A DNA stretch of 64,000 bases from Paracoccaceae bacterium (GTDB taxonomy: Bacteria; Pseudomonadota; Alphaproteobacteria; Rhodobacterales; Rhodobacteraceae): the NCBI GenBank assembly GCA_024742455.1, contig JANSYL010000013.1, positions 1 to 64,000 of the forward strand. The letters run 5' to 3'. The notes beneath the pieces are model-generated. The model made no database searches. It was not told where the DNA came from and was given only the letters and a program-made list of their open reading frames with translations. The translations under genes and the position numbers were made by a program. Each line of letters opens with the position of its first letter. Positions within the stretch are counted from its first letter, which is position 1. Below are positions 18,022-28,464 of this stretch, piece by piece.

Positions 18022-18495
18022 TTATAGCGCGGCAAAGCCGTGGGTCAGCAGCAGCATGACCGCGGCGGCGAGGGTCGGCGTTCGGGGCGGGCGGATCAAC
18101 GGCACCGTGCGGCGGTAGATCAGCGCGTCGCGCCGGGGCGGCAGGCGGTCGGCGTCGGCCCGGGCCAGGTCGATGACCAGCGCCAGGGGCGCCGGCGGGC
18201 AGAGCGGCGCCGCGATCAGGCCGATGCCGCGCGCCTCGATGGCGGCAAGGGTCATCGGGGTGGGGGCGGCAAGGGGGCCATCGGCGCTGTCGCGGATCAG
18301 GACACGGTCATCGCCGATCAGGCCCGCGCCGAGCGCCACCAGTTCCAGCGCCAGCGCGGATTTGCCCGCGCCGGAAGGGCCGAGCAACAGGGCAGCACGG
18401 CCCTGCAGGGCGATGGCGGTGGCGTGGAATTCGGCGCCGGTGGCCGTGACCTGCACCGCCCGGTCGATCAGCGGTTCAGGGGCGGGCGCATCCAT
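18022..18495 (-). CDS. hprK: HPr kinase/phosphorylase, short alphaproteobacterial form
   Basis: A 157-residue protein with a Walker A motif GPSGAGKSALALEL and the following LIGDDRVLIRD block of HprK. It lacks the N-terminal domain of the Firmicutes enzymes, as is normal in alphaproteobacteria. It phosphorylates the regulatory Ser of HPr, encoded downstream in the same block. The ATG at 18493-18495 begins 7 bp after the chvG stop, so it is likely co-transcribed with chvIG. Confidence 0.88.
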   Translation of the reverse strand: MDAPAPEPLIDRAVQVTATGAEFHATAIALQGRAALLLGPSGAGKSALALELVALGAGLIGDDRVLIRDSADGPLAAPTPMTLAAIEARGIGLIAAPLCPPAPLALVIDLARADADRLPPRRDALIYRRTVPLIRPPRTPTLAAAVMLLLTHGFAAL

Positions 18496-18502
18496 CGGCA
18501 GG

Positions 18503-20239
18503 TCAGGTCGGCAGGCCCACCACGAACCGCGCACCGAGCGGGTCGGAGGTGATATCGGCATCGGTGGGGCGGATGTTTTCCGCCCAGATCACGCCGCCAT
18601 GAGCCTCGACGATCTGTTTCGAGATCGCGAGCCCGAGGCCGGAATGGTTGCCGAACTGCTTGACGGGGCGTTCCGAATAGAAGCGGTTGAAGACCTTTGT
18701 AAGCGCCTCTTCGGGGATGCCTGGGCCGGTATCCTCGACCACGACCAGCACGCGGTTTTCGCGCTGGCGCGTCCAGAGACGGACGGCGTCGCCATCGTCG
18801 CAGAAGGAAATCGCGTTCGACAACAGGTTCACGAAAACCTGCGCCAGCCGCCCTTCCAGCCCCGAAATCGGTATCTGGCCGGACGGCAGGTCGGTGATGA
18901 AATCGACGCCTTTCTTCTGCGCCTCCTGGCTGTGGAATTGCGACAGGTTGCGCAGGGTGTTCACGAGATCGAACACCTCTTCGTCTTCTTTCACCAGTTC
19001 GCTGTCGAGCCGCGAGGCGTTGGAAATGTCGCTGACCAGCCGGTCAAGCCGCTGCACGTCATGTTCGATCACCTCGAGCAGGCGGTTGCGCTGTTCATCG
19101 GTCTTGGCCACGCGCATCGTGCCCACGGCCGAGCGCAGGCTGGCAAGCGGGTTCTTGATTTCATGGCTGACATCGGCCGCGAACTGTTCGTTGGAATCGA
19201 TCCGGTCGTAAAGCGCGCTGACCATGCCGCGCAGCGCGCCGGACAGGCGGCCGATTTCATCGGGCCGCCCTGTCAGGTCGGGGATGCGCACGCGCGTGGG
19301 ACTCATCTTGCGGGCGTTCTTGTCACGCCCCAGTTCGGCGGCGGCGGCCAGATCGCTGAGCGGGTTGGCGATGGTCGAGGCCAGCACGAGGCTGAGGCAG
19401 ATCGACACGAAGAGCGCCACCACGAACATCTGAAGCAACTGTTCGCGTTCGACGCGCACCAGCTGGTCGATCTCGCCCGCGGCGGTGACGACGACGATGG
19501 TGCCCAGCGGTCCGTCGGCGCCGAGGATCGGTGTGGCGGCGGCATAGAGGATGCCCCCGGCATCCGCGCCACGGCGCAGGACGGTGGCGTCATCGGGCGC
19601 ATCGGCGACAAGCCGGGCCAGCAGGTCATCGACATCCTGCGCGGGCGCCTCGGGCGCGCCGCCTGTCAGAAGGCCCGACATCCCGGCCCAGAGCGTGTCG
19701 AGAAAATCGGTAATGACCAGCCGGTCCGCGTCGCGGCGGTCGATGCCGCGCACCGGCAGGGGCGTGTCGCCCGCCACCGTGCGGGTGGAGGTCAGAAGGG
19801 CGCCAGCCGTGTCATAGACATAGATGTCGACCCCGTCTGACAGGCCGATCCGGCTGATCACGGCATCAAGCCCGAGACCATCGCCGAGACCGTCGCCCGT
19901 TTCGGGACCGTCCGGCGCGGCATCCGGCAGGCTTGCCTCAACCACTTCGGCGACCAGTTGCGCCTCGATCGCCAGCGTCTGTTCGCGCTGCGCCACGAGG
20001 CTGTCGCGGAACGGGTTGAGATACATCACGCCCGCGACCAGAACCACCATGGCCAGAAGGTTGAACATGATGATCTTGCGCGCAAGCGGCGAGCGGTTGA
20101 GCGAAAACAGGCTGCGGCGCGCGCGGGCGGCGCGCAATTCCTGCTCAACCGCGCCCTGCGGGCGGTCCCAATCCTCACCGAGGACGATATCGGCGCGCTG
20201 CTGTGCGCGACGATTGGTTATCGACAGGTCGGACGGCAC
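18503..20239 (-). CDS. chvG: Two-component sensor histidine kinase ChvG
   Basis: A 578-residue inner-membrane sensor kinase. A first membrane helix follows SPLARKIIMFNLLAMVVL, then a large periplasmic region, a second helix around VALFVSICLSLVL, a HAMP linker, the phospho-His in DVSHEIKNPLASL (about His359), and an HATPase domain (NLLSNAISFC, DTGPGIPEE, GLGLAISKQIVE). The family controls envelope, acid and virulence responses with ChvI. The start is a GTG at 20237-20239, 12 bp after chvI. The order chvI-chvG-hprK-rapZ-EIIA-ptsH is a classic alphaproteobacterial arrangement. Confidence 0.93.
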   Translation of the reverse strand: MPSDLSITNRRAQQRADIVLGEDWDRPQGAVEQELRAARARRSLFSLNRSPLARKIIMFNLLAMVVLVAGVMYLNPFRDSLVAQREQTLAIEAQLVAEVVEASLPDAAPDGPETGDGLGDGLGLDAVISRIGLSDGVDIYVYDTAGALLTSTRTVAGDTPLPVRGIDRRDADRLVITDFLDTLWAGMSGLLTGGAPEAPAQDVDDLLARLVADAPDDATVLRRGADAGGILYAAATPILGADGPLGTIVVVTAAGEIDQLVRVEREQLLQMFVVALFVSICLSLVLASTIANPLSDLAAAAELGRDKNARKMSPTRVRIPDLTGRPDEIGRLSGALRGMVSALYDRIDSNEQFAADVSHEIKNPLASLRSAVGTMRVAKTDEQRNRLLEVIEHDVQRLDRLVSDISNASRLDSELVKEDEEVFDLVNTLRNLSQFHSQEAQKKGVDFITDLPSGQIPISGLEGRLAQVFVNLLSNAISFCDDGDAVRLWTRQRENRVLVVVEDTGPGIPEEALTKVFNRFYSERPVKQFGNHSGLGLAISKQIVEAHGGVIWAENIRPTDADITSDPLGARFVVGLPT

Positions 20240-20251
20240 TCGGGCTGCCCC

Positions 20252-20953
20252 TTATTCCTCGTTATAGCGGTATCCGATACCATAGAGCGTCTCGATCGCG
20301 GTAAAGTCGTCATCGACCATGCGCATCTTCTTGCGCAGACGCTTGATGTGGCTGTCGATGGTGCGGTCGTCGACATAGACCTGTTCGTCATAGGCGACAT
20401 CCATCAGCTGGTCCCGGCTTTTGACGAAGCCGGGCCGCTGGGCAAGCGCCTGAAGCAGCAGGAACTCGGTCACGGTCAGTGACACGTCCTGGCCCTTCCA
20501 TTTCACGGCGTGGCGCAGGGGGTCCATCACCAGGTCCCCGCGCGTCATCACCGCGCTTTCCTCGGGCATGCCGGCGGCGTCGGACGCGATCGCCTCCTGT
20601 CGGCGCAGGATCGACCGGATGCGTTCGACCAGAAGCCGCTGGCTGAACGGTTTCTTGACATAGTCGTCGGCGCCCATCCGGAGGCCCATCAACTCGTCGA
20701 TCTCGTCATCCTTGGAGGTCAGGAAGATCACCGGTACGCGGCTTTTCTGGCGCAGCCGCTGAAGCAGGTCCATCCCGTCCATCCGGGGCATCTTGATATC
20801 GAACACCCCCAGGTCCGGCAGGCGCCGGTTGAAGGCGTCCAGTGCCGATTGGCCGTCATTATAGGTTTCGACCTCGAAGCCTTCGGCCTCCAGGGTCATC
20901 GAAACCGACGTCAGGATGTTCCTGTCGTCGTCGACGAGTGCGATGCGCGGCAT
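20252..20953 (-). CDS. chvI: Two-component response regulator ChvI
   Basis: A 233-residue OmpR-family regulator. The receiver domain has the acidic triad in ALVDDD, the phospho-acceptor Asp52 in [11 protein letters not shown], and Lys in VKKPFSQ; the C-terminal winged helix ends in the [13 protein letters not shown] recognition region and [11 protein letters not shown]. It is the cognate regulator of ChvG. In Agrobacterium and Sinorhizobium the gene is divergent from pckA, exactly as here. Confidence 0.95.
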   Translation of the reverse strand: MPRIALVDDDRNILTSVSMTLEAEGFEVETYNDGQSALDAFNRRLPDLGVFDIKMPRMDGMDLLQRLRQKSRVPVIFLTSKDDEIDELMGLRMGADDYVKKPFSQRLLVERIRSILRRQEAIASDAAGMPEESAVMTRGDLVMDPLRHAVKWKGQDVSLTVTEFLLLQALAQRPGFVKSRDQLMDVAYDEQVYVDDRTIDSHIKRLRKKMRMVDDDFTAIETLYGIGYRYNEE

Positions 20954-21270
20954 GGCGATGTCCTCGATATTGTGCTCGGTTGCCTTGTTTTTTCCATATT
21001 GTCCGTGTTCCGCCCCCGAGAATCAATCGTAAACTGCGAATCGTGCGGGGATCGGGGGGCAACCTGCGCCATATTTGTTGAACGGGCGATGAAGAAGGGA
21101 TCGGCGACCTGCCGCCGAAGACCGGGGTTGCGACATAAAATTGCGTCTGGTTGCGCTAACTTTGTCTGCGCGTCCTGTTCACCGTCAAATCCGCCATGTT
21201 ATAGCCGCGTGACAGTCCGGCGCCCGCCCGGTGGCAAGGCGCGCCCCCTCGCTCCAGGAGCATCCGTGAC
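20954..21270. other. Divergent promoter region between chvI and pckA
   Basis: This 317-bp gap has no convincing gene. It must carry the promoters of chvI and pckA. A possible pckA promoter is TTCACC followed after 17-18 bases by TTATAG near 21177-21206, but this is weak. AGGAG before the pckA start at 21257-21261 is a good ribosome site. I see no riboswitch or strong hairpin. Confidence 0.5.
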
Positions 21271-22869
21271 ATGACATCGGCCCGCGTGAACCCGTCCTTT
21301 ACCGTCGAACACCAAGGCATGACGGGGCTTGGGCCCGTGCATTACAACCTGCTCGAGCCGCATCTGATCGAGTCCGCGGTGCGCCGGGGCGAAGGCAAGA
21401 TCGGCCTGGGCGGCACGATGCTGGTCAGCACCGGCCAATACACGGGCCGGTCGCCCAGGGATAAGTTCGTGGTCAAGACCGATGCGGTCGCCGACAGCGT
21501 GTGGTGGGACAACAACGCCCCGATGACGCCCGAGGCCTTCGACCTGCTGCATGCCGACATGCTGGCCCATATGAAGGGGCGCGAATATTTCGTGCAGGAC
21601 CTTTATGCAGGCGCCGACCCCGCGCACCGCGTCGATGTGCGGGTGGTCAGCGAACTGGCCTGGCACAACCTGTTCATCCGTCACCTGCTGCGCCGCCCCA
21701 CGGCGGAGGAGCTGGCCAGCTTTACCGCAGATTACACGGTCATCAATTGTCCGTCCTTCAAGGCCGACCCCGCGCGCCATGGCTGCCGGTCGGAGACGGT
21801 GATCGCGCTGAATTTCGAGCGCAAGATGATCCTGATCGCCAATACCGAATACGCGGGCGAGAACAAGAAATCGGTCTTTACCCTGCTGAATTACATCCTG
21901 CCCGAAAAAGGCGTGATGCCGATGCATTGTTCGGCCAACCACGCCACCGGCGATGCCGGGCAGGCGGCGGTGTTCTTCGGGCTGTCGGGCACGGGCAAGA
22001 CCACGCTCAGCGCCGATGACAGCCGCACGCTGGTGGGCGATGACGAACATGGCTGGTCGGATGGCGGCATCTTCAATTTCGAAGGCGGCTGCTACGCGAA
22101 AACGATCAACCTGCGTGAAGAGGCCGAGCCGCAGATTTTCGCCACCACCCGGACCTTCGGGACGGTGATCGAGAACATGGTCTATGACCCGGACACGCTG
22201 GAACTGGATTTCGACGATGACAGCCTGACGGCGAATACCCGCTGCGCCTATCCGCTGGACCAGATCGCCAACGCGTCCGAAACGGGGCTGGCGGGGCATC
22301 CGAAAAACATCGTGATGCTGACCTGCGATGCCTTCGGGGTGCTGCCGCCGATCGCGCGACTGACGCCCGCGCAGGCGATGTATCATTTCCTGTCGGGCTT
22401 CACGTCGAAAGTGGCGGGGACCGAGCGCGGCGTGACCGAGCCCGAGCCGACCTTTTCCACCTGTTTCGGCGCCCCCTTCATGCCGCGCCGACCCGAGGTT
22501 TACGGCAAGCTTCTGCAGAAGAAGATCCATGACCACGGCGCGACCTGCTGGCTGGTCAACACCGGCTGGACCGGCGGCGCCTATGGCACCGGGTCGCGGA
22601 TGCCCATTCGCGCCACACGCGCTCTGCTGACGGCGGCGCTGGACGGGTCGCTGACCACCGGCGAATTCCGCAAGGATGCTAATTTCGGCTTTGAGGTGCC
22701 GGTGTCCTGCCCGGGTGTCGATGACATCCTGCTGGATCCGCGCCGCACCTGGGCCGACCCGGCCGCCTATGACGCGCAGGCCGCGAAACTGGTGCAGATG
22801 TTCGCCGACAATTTCGCGCAATACGTGCCCTATATCGACGACGACGTGAAAGCGGCGGCGATCTCGTGA
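21271..22869 (+). CDS. pckA: Phosphoenolpyruvate carboxykinase (ATP)
   Basis: A 532-residue ATP-dependent PEP carboxykinase that converts oxaloacetate to PEP in gluconeogenesis. The kinase-1 P-loop is [11 protein letters not shown], followed by metal-binding DDEHGW and the [10 protein letters not shown] substrate block; RSPRDKF near the N-terminus binds the carboxylate. The length is normal for the family. An AGGAG site precedes the ATG. Its stop overlaps the GTG of the DUF3859 gene, giving a small operon. Confidence 0.97.
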   Translation: MTSARVNPSFTVEHQGMTGLGPVHYNLLEPHLIESAVRRGEGKIGLGGTMLVSTGQYTGRSPRDKFVVKTDAVADSVWWDNNAPMTPEAFDLLHADMLAHMKGREYFVQDLYAGADPAHRVDVRVVSELAWHNLFIRHLLRRPTAEELASFTADYTVINCPSFKADPARHGCRSETVIALNFERKMILIANTEYAGENKKSVFTLLNYILPEKGVMPMHCSANHATGDAGQAAVFFGLSGTGKTTLSADDSRTLVGDDEHGWSDGGIFNFEGGCYAKTINLREEAEPQIFATTRTFGTVIENMVYDPDTLELDFDDDSLTANTRCAYPLDQIANASETGLAGHPKNIVMLTCDAFGVLPPIARLTPAQAMYHFLSGFTSKVAGTERGVTEPEPTFSTCFGAPFMPRRPEVYGKLLQKKIHDHGATCWLVNTGWTGGAYGTGSRMPIRATRALLTAALDGSLTTGEFRKDANFGFEVPVSCPGVDDILLDPRRTWADPAAYDAQAAKLVQMFADNFAQYVPYIDDDVKAAAIS

Positions 22870-23402
22870 TCCGGGCGGCGGTCGCGGCGGCGCTGATCTG
22901 GGCCGCGCCCGCGGCTGCGCAGGACGCGAACCCGGCAATCGGCGGCAGCGTGGCCGAGATGGTTTTCGGCGTCTATTGTGCCGAACCGCCTGCCGACCGG
23001 GTCGAAGCCCCCGGCACGGTGTCGGGCGTCATCAACATCGTGAGCGACCTGCCGGTGATGCAGGCGGGCCAGTTGCTGGTCCCGGCCGAACTGGGCGTGG
23101 GCTTCGGCGTGCTGGTCGATATGCAGCCGGGCCGGTCCTTCGGGCAGGCCATCGTTGAACTGACCCATCCGCCCTACCCCACCAACGGCGTCGAGGTGGA
23201 GACCTATATCACCGACCTGTCGGACGCGGTGACGAACCTGGTGGGGTTCAGTTTCGACCATGATTACGAACTGGTGCCCGGCCCCTGGGCCTTCCGCGTC
23301 TTCGAGGGCGAGGAGGAGATTTTCGAGATCACCTTCGAGGTGGCCCCGCCGGGAACCCTGCCGCCGTCGATGTCGCCCTGCGCAGGGGCGTTCACGTCTT
23401 AG
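22866..23402 (+). CDS. DUF3859-like secreted protein
   Basis: A 178-residue protein with a clear Sec signal peptide ([19 protein letters not shown]). The mature part matches the general pattern of DUF3859: FGVYCAE, then APGTVSG, and a beta-rich body with [11 protein letters not shown] and [21 protein letters not shown]. Its start is a GTG overlapping the pckA TGA by four bases (GTGA), so its translation is coupled to pckA. The function is unknown and unrelated to gluconeogenesis as far as the sequence shows. Confidence 0.72.
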   Translation: MIRAAVAAALIWAAPAAAQDANPAIGGSVAEMVFGVYCAEPPADRVEAPGTVSGVINIVSDLPVMQAGQLLVPAELGVGFGVLVDMQPGRSFGQAIVELTHPPYPTNGVEVETYITDLSDAVTNLVGFSFDHDYELVPGPWAFRVFEGEEEIFEITFEVAPPGTLPPSMSPCAGAFTS

Positions 23403-23408
23403 CGGAAC

Positions 23409-24182
23409 TCACCCGAACAGCCCGCGCCGCACGAGATTCGCGCCCGCGATCACCAGCACGATCAGCGTGATCTTGCGGAACAGGTCGGGGTTCAGCCGGT
23501 CGCCCATCCAGAACCCCACCTGCATCCCAACCACCGCCGGGATCAGGAGCGCGGCCGAAAACGGCGCCGTCACCAGGGTCAGCACCCCCGATTGCAGATG
23601 CCCGGCCAAAAGGCTGATCGAGCCAAGGCCATAGACAACCCCCTGCACCAGCATCTGTTTCGCCTTCGGCGTCTCCAGCGCGATCAGGTAAAGCACCGTG
23701 GGCGGCCCCCATGTGCCGGTCAGCCCGCCAAGCCCGCCCGCCAGCGCCCCCACCCCCCATTCGGCGGCGCGGCGGCGTTGCGGGGGGATATGAAACCGCA
23801 CCCCGAAAAGCTGGATCAGCGACAGCGCCACGACAGGGACGCCGAGGATCAGGTAGAAGGTCTGCACCGGGATCAGGGTCACGAATTGCGCCACCCCCAC
23901 GATCATCACGCAGACAATCAGGATGTAACGCCAGTATTCGACGATGGCCGCCCACGCCTCGGCCCAGGAGAACCTGAGCACCTGCATCAGGTTCGACAGC
24001 ACGATGGGCAGGATGATGCCCGCGATGGCGACCAGCGGGTCCAGAAACAGCGACAGGCCCGAGATCATGATCAGCGGCATCGCGAAACCGATCGCGCCCT
24101 TGACGAACCCGGCCACCAGCGTGACGCCACAGGCCGCCACGAAAGCGCCCATCGTCATCAGCTCGAACGTGTCTTGCAGCAT
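23409..24182 (-). CDS. TauE/SafE family membrane transporter
   Basis: A 257-residue polytopic protein with about eight hydrophobic segments in two related halves. The repeated glycine-rich blocks VAGFVKGAIGFAMPL and GGLGGLTGTWGPP are the TauE/SafE hallmarks. The family exports sulfite, sulfoacetate or other organosulfonates in some bacteria, but the substrate here is unknown. It converges with the pckA-DUF3859 operon 6 bp away and is divergent from mcd. Confidence 0.88.
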   Translation of the reverse strand: MLQDTFELMTMGAFVAACGVTLVAGFVKGAIGFAMPLIMISGLSLFLDPLVAIAGIILPIVLSNLMQVLRFSWAEAWAAIVEYWRYILIVCVMIVGVAQFVTLIPVQTFYLILGVPVVALSLIQLFGVRFHIPPQRRRAAEWGVGALAGGLGGLTGTWGPPTVLYLIALETPKAKQMLVQGVVYGLGSISLLAGHLQSGVLTLVTAPFSAALLIPAVVGMQVGFWMGDRLNPDLFRKITLIVLVIAGANLVRRGLFG

Positions 24183-24363
24183 GGTTTTCCCTTCCCGTCA
24201 GGCTCATACCGCAGTGCCGGGACCGCTGCACCGCAAAAACGCACGGGACACTTTCGTTCGTATCCTACGGCATTCCGGCATTTTTGTTGCGCTGCACATG
24301 CAAAAGCCCTAGATCGACCCGAGCGAAAGATGCGTGCGAAACGAATCCCCGGAGGACAGGCTC

Positions 24364-26049
24364 ATGCCCCGCGACGGCCAACCGCTTGACGACACCCCGA
24401 TCATCCTTCCCGACCTGCTGAGCCTCACCGGCGCGGCCATCGCGCCGCTGGAGGCGCTGCTGGACACCGCCAAATCCCGCGTGGCCGAAATGGTCGTGGT
24501 CGAAGGCCGGGTATCGGGCGACGCGGTCGAGGCGAACCAGACCGCCGCGCACGGGCTGGCCTGGCTGGCCACCTATGTCGAGGCGCTGCGCCAGATGCAG
24601 GGCTGGGCCACCCGTCTTGAAGGCGAGGGCAAGTTCGGCGAGGTTGAACAGTTGATCCAGCAGATCGCCTTCGGCGAGTATCTCTGGCAGGTCTATGGCG
24701 GCATTCCGATGAGCCAGACCGAGATCCTGCGCCCGCAGGACATCGGTCTGAGCCAGGAAGACCAGCGCGCGCTGATGGTGCCCGAGTTCATGACCCTGAC
24801 CCAGATGGGCAACACCCAGGCCGCCCGGATGCGGCTGGTGGAACTGATGCAGGAACGTGCCGCGGAAATTACCGTGGGGGCCACCGGCCTCGACGATGAG
24901 CTGGAGATGATCCGCGAGCAATTCCGCCGCTATTCCGTCGACAAGGTCGAACCCCATGCCCATGAGTGGCACCTGAAGGACGAACTGATCCCGATGGAGG
25001 TGATCGCGGAACTGGCCGAAATGGGTGTGTTCGGCCTGACCATCCCCGAGGAATTCGGCGGTTTCGGCCTGTCCAAGGCGTCGATGTGCGTCGTGTCCGA
25101 GGAATTGTCGCGCGGGTATATCGGCGTGGGGTCGCTGGGCACCCGGTCCGAGATCGCTGCCGAACTGATCCTTGCGGGCGGCACGGACGAACAGAAGGCC
25201 AAATGGCTGCCCGGCCTCGCCTCGGGCGAGATCCTTCCCACGGCCGTTTTCACCGAACCCAATACCGGATCGGACCTGGGGTCGTTGCGCACCCGCGCGG
25301 TCAGGGACGACAATGGCGACTGGGTGATCAACGGCAACAAGACCTGGATCACCCATGCCGCCCGCACCCATGTGATGACCGTGCTGGCCCGCACCATCCC
25401 CGACACGACCGATTACAAGGGCCTGTCGATGTTTCTGGCTGAAAAGACGCCGGGCACCGACGAGGCGCCGTGGCAGGACCCCGGCATTTCCGGTGGTGAG
25501 ATCGAGGTTCTGGGGTACCGGGGGATGAAGGAATACACGGTCAATTTCGACGATTTCAAAGTGAAGGGCGAAAACCTTCTGGGCGGCGAGGAAGGCAAGG
25601 GCTTCAAGCAGCTGATGGAGACGTTTGAATCGGCCCGTATCCAGACCGCCGCACGCGCCATCGGTGTTGCGCAATCGGCGCTGGACGAAGGGATGCGCTA
25701 TGCGCAGGACCGCAAGCAGTTCGGCAAGCCCCTGATCGAATTTCCCCGCGTCGCCGGCAAGCTGGCGATGATGGCGGTGGAGATCATGGTCGCGCGGCAG
25801 CTGACCTATTTCTCGGCCTGGGAAAAGGACAATGGCCGCCGCTGCGATGTGGAAGCCGGGATGGCGAAACTGCTGGGCGCGCGCGTCGCCTGGGCCGCCG
25901 CCGATAACGGGCTGCAGATCCATGGCGGCAACGGGTTTGCGCTGGAATACAAGATCAGCCGCATCCTGTGTGACGCCCGCATCCTGAACATCTTCGAAGG
26001 CGCTGCCGAGATTCAGGCGCAGGTGATCGCGCGCCGCATTCTGGGGTGA
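24364..26049 (+). CDS. mcd: Probable (2S)-methylsuccinyl-CoA dehydrogenase
   Basis: A 561-residue acyl-CoA dehydrogenase with an extra N-terminal domain of about 160 residues (starting with a DDTPIILPDLLSLTGAA region) before the classical fold. The FAD and substrate blocks FTEPNTGSDLGSLRTRA, YAQDRKQFGKPL and IHGGNGFALEY are intact. This long form is typical of methylsuccinyl-CoA dehydrogenase of the ethylmalonyl-CoA pathway, used in Rhodobacter to assimilate acetate without isocitrate lyase. GGAGG spaced 8 bases upstream supports the ATG at 24364. No other pathway gene (ccr, ecm, mch) is adjacent, so the assignment rests on architecture. Confidence 0.82.
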   Translation: MPRDGQPLDDTPIILPDLLSLTGAAIAPLEALLDTAKSRVAEMVVVEGRVSGDAVEANQTAAHGLAWLATYVEALRQMQGWATRLEGEGKFGEVEQLIQQIAFGEYLWQVYGGIPMSQTEILRPQDIGLSQEDQRALMVPEFMTLTQMGNTQAARMRLVELMQERAAEITVGATGLDDELEMIREQFRRYSVDKVEPHAHEWHLKDELIPMEVIAELAEMGVFGLTIPEEFGGFGLSKASMCVVSEELSRGYIGVGSLGTRSEIAAELILAGGTDEQKAKWLPGLASGEILPTAVFTEPNTGSDLGSLRTRAVRDDNGDWVINGNKTWITHAARTHVMTVLARTIPDTTDYKGLSMFLAEKTPGTDEAPWQDPGISGGEIEVLGYRGMKEYTVNFDDFKVKGENLLGGEEGKGFKQLMETFESARIQTAARAIGVAQSALDEGMRYAQDRKQFGKPLIEFPRVAGKLAMMAVEIMVARQLTYFSAWEKDNGRRCDVEAGMAKLLGARVAWAAADNGLQIHGGNGFALEYKISRILCDARILNIFEGAAEIQAQVIARRILG

Positions 26050-26140
26050 CGTGACGTTCAAATTCTGACGTTCTGACATTTTATCTTGATTTTGTCAGAG
26101 CAGCGGACGATATGGGCGGCACCCCCCACAGGAGTCGCCC

Positions 26141-27154
26141 ATGTCAAAGCTTGTCGTTCTCACCGGTGTCACCGGGTTCATCGCCAAACGCATCGCCTTT
26201 GACCTGCTGGAAGCGGGGTATTCCGTGCGCGGCACCCTGCGCAGCCAGTCACGCGCCGATGAAGTGCGCGACGCGCTGCGCCCGCATCTGTCCGACCCCT
26301 CCGCGCTCGACCAGCTGAGCTTTGTCGAGCTTGACCTCAGCCATGACGCCGGATGGGCCGAGGCTATGGCCGGCGCCGATGTGCTGATGCACACCGCCTC
26401 CCCTTTTCCGATGGCGCAGCCCAAGAACGAGGACGACATCATCAAGCCCGCCGTCGAGGGCGCGCGCCGCGCGATGGTTGCCGCGCAGGCCGCCGGTGTG
26501 ACCCGCGTGATCCTGACCTCGTCGGTGGTGGCGATCGAGGCAAAGGACAAGGCCGGTGCCTTCACCGAGGCCGACTGGTCCGACCCCGCGCATCCGAAAT
26601 CCACCGCCTATTACAAATCGAAAACGCTGGCCGAACGCGCCGTCTGGGATTTCGCCGACGCGCATCCGGAAATGCAGGTGACGGCGATCAACCCGGCGCT
26701 GGTGCTGGGCACCCCGATGGATGACAGGTTCGGCACCTCTCTGGAACTGATCGAACGGGTGTTGTCGGGCCGCGACCCGATGCTGCCCGATATCGGGTTC
26801 GGGATCGTGGACGTGGCCGATATCTCGGCGATGCATATCGCGGCGATGGAGAACGACGCCGCCATCGGGCATCGTTTCATCGGGTCGAGCGCGACCTTCA
26901 CCATGCCCCGCATCGCGCAGCACCTGGCGGCACGCCATCCGGATCGCAAGATCGCCACGCGCGTCGCACCGAAACTGATGCTGCGCCTGATCGGGCTGTT
27001 CGACCCGACCATCGGCACGGTGCTGCCGCAGGTGGGCCGCGCGCCGACGCTCGACAATTCGAAAGCGCGCGAGGTGCTGGGGATCAGTTTCACCTCGCCC
27101 ATCGTGGCCATCGACCGCGCGGCGGATGCGGTGCTAGCGAAACAGGCGGCCTGA
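26141..27154 (+). CDS. NAD-dependent epimerase/dehydratase family reductase (dihydroflavonol reductase-like)
   Basis: A 337-residue extended SDR. The cofactor motif is VVLTGVTGFIAKRIA, the central LMHTASPF block and VILTSSVVAIE carry the usual substrate-side residues, and the catalytic Tyr-Lys pair is in AYYKSKTLAE. It resembles dihydroflavonol-4-reductase-like aldehyde or ketone reductases. The substrate is unknown. It lies 5 bp upstream of thpR on the same strand, so co-transcription is likely though no functional link is evident. Confidence 0.85.
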   Translation: MSKLVVLTGVTGFIAKRIAFDLLEAGYSVRGTLRSQSRADEVRDALRPHLSDPSALDQLSFVELDLSHDAGWAEAMAGADVLMHTASPFPMAQPKNEDDIIKPAVEGARRAMVAAQAAGVTRVILTSSVVAIEAKDKAGAFTEADWSDPAHPKSTAYYKSKTLAERAVWDFADAHPEMQVTAINPALVLGTPMDDRFGTSLELIERVLSGRDPMLPDIGFGIVDVADISAMHIAAMENDAAIGHRFIGSSATFTMPRIAQHLAARHPDRKIATRVAPKLMLRLIGLFDPTIGTVLPQVGRAPTLDNSKAREVLGISFTSPIVAIDRAADAVLAKQAA

Positions 27155-27159
27155 CCGTC

Positions 27160-27699
27160 ATGAGGGCCTTTCTGGCCCTTCCGGTGTCGGACGCCACGGC
27201 GGGGGCGCTGGTGGCGCTTCAGGCGGCCCTGCCCTTCGGCCGCCCGGTGCCCGAGGAAAACCTGCACCTGACACTGGCCTTTCTGGGCGATGTGCCCGGT
27301 GCGGTTCTGGAGGCGCTGGACGAGGAGCTGAGCCTTGCCCGCCTGCCCGCACCCGGGATCGGCTTTACCCGGCTCGGCACCTTCGCCGAGATCGAACGCG
27401 GGCTGATCTTTGCCGAAGTGGAGACGACACCGGTGCTGAGCGCGCTGCAGGCCAGGGTCGCCAGCGCCGCGCGGGCGGCGGGGGCCCACCTGCCGCGCCG
27501 CCGCTTCCGGCCCCATGTGACGCTGATGCGCGCGGGGCGGCAGCCCAGGGGCCCGGCGCGGGACCGGGTGGCGGCTGCCCTGGGGATGCCCTGCGATGTG
27601 CCGGGTTTCGTGGCGGAGCGCGTGGTGCTTTACGCTTCGCAGCTGGGGCCGGACGGGGCCGTGCATGAGGCGCTGGCGGACTATCCCCTAGCCGTCTGA
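27160..27699 (+). CDS. thpR: RNA 2',3'-cyclic phosphodiesterase
   Basis: A 179-residue 2H phosphoesterase. Both HxTx motifs are present: HLTL in the N-terminal half and HVTL in the C-terminal half, with the FLALPVSD start typical of ThpR/LigT. It opens 2',3'-cyclic phosphate ends of RNA. Its last 12 bases overlap the 3' end of recO on the opposite strand, an antisense tail-to-tail overlap. Confidence 0.9.
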   Translation: MRAFLALPVSDATAGALVALQAALPFGRPVPEENLHLTLAFLGDVPGAVLEALDEELSLARLPAPGIGFTRLGTFAEIERGLIFAEVETTPVLSALQARVASAARAAGAHLPRRRFRPHVTLMRAGRQPRGPARDRVAAALGMPCDVPGFVAERVVLYASQLGPDGAVHEALADYPLAV

Positions 27700-28407
27700 G
27701 GCGCGCACCAGCAGCGCCACCAGCCGGTCGCGCGCGGGCGGCAGGGGCTTGTCCCCGAGCGACGCCGCGAGTTGGGTGGCCAGGAAATGCCCGGTCACCC
27801 GGAACGCCTCGGCAAGGCCGTCACCCCCGGGTCGGATCAGCGCCGGGGGCAGCGGCAAAAGCTTCGCCGCCCATTCCCCCGCGCCGCCCCGTGACACCGC
27901 CCGGCCCGTGCGCGGCGAGACATAGATCAGGTCCTCCGCCTGCCCCGTCACCGCGCAGGTGGTCAGGTCCAGCCCGAAGCCCAGGTCCTCCAGCAGGGCC
28001 AGTTCCCACCCCAGATAGGCCGCCGCCCACCGCTCCGCCCCGAGCCCGTCGAGCAGCGCCAGGGACCGTGCGTAAAGCGCCGGGTGCGGTTCGCGTTCGG
28101 GCAGGGCAAAGGACAGGATCGCGCAGACGGCGGTCAGCCCGGCCAGTTGCACCCTGTCCGACATCGCCTCGGCCGCGCGGCCCCGGATCAGGTCCACGCT
28201 GTAACTGCCGATATGGGCGTCGAGCCGGGCGCGCCAGGTCGCGTCGAGCTGTGCGCCGGGTTGCAGCAAGGGCGCCATCTTGCGCGATGCGCCGCCCTTC
28301 AGCACGCCCAGGTATCGCCCCTGTTCGGCGGTGAAGACGTCGAGGATCGCGGCGCTTTCGCCGTGCCGTCGCGTGGCCAGAAGGATGCCGTCGGCGCGCC
28401 AGTCCAT
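27688..28407 (-). CDS. recO: DNA repair protein RecO
   Basis: A 239-residue RecO with an N-terminal OB-fold start ([18 protein letters not shown]), the [19 protein letters not shown] block, and a helical C-terminal domain with the conserved DLTTCAVTG segment. It assists RecA loading in the RecFOR pathway. It is the last gene of the era-DUF1491-recO run on the minus strand, separated from DUF1491 by 57 bp. Its 3' end overlaps thpR. Confidence 0.93.
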   Translation of the reverse strand: MDWRADGILLATRRHGESAAILDVFTAEQGRYLGVLKGGASRKMAPLLQPGAQLDATWRARLDAHIGSYSVDLIRGRAAEAMSDRVQLAGLTAVCAILSFALPEREPHPALYARSLALLDGLGAERWAAAYLGWELALLEDLGFGLDLTTCAVTGQAEDLIYVSPRTGRAVSRGGAGEWAAKLLPLPPALIRPGGDGLAEAFRVTGHFLATQLAASLGDKPLPPARDRLVALLVRASDG

Positions 28408-28464
28408 GACCGGTTTATCGGCGCGCGCCGGGGGGCTGTCGAGGGGTGTCCGGAAGGGCGCGGA

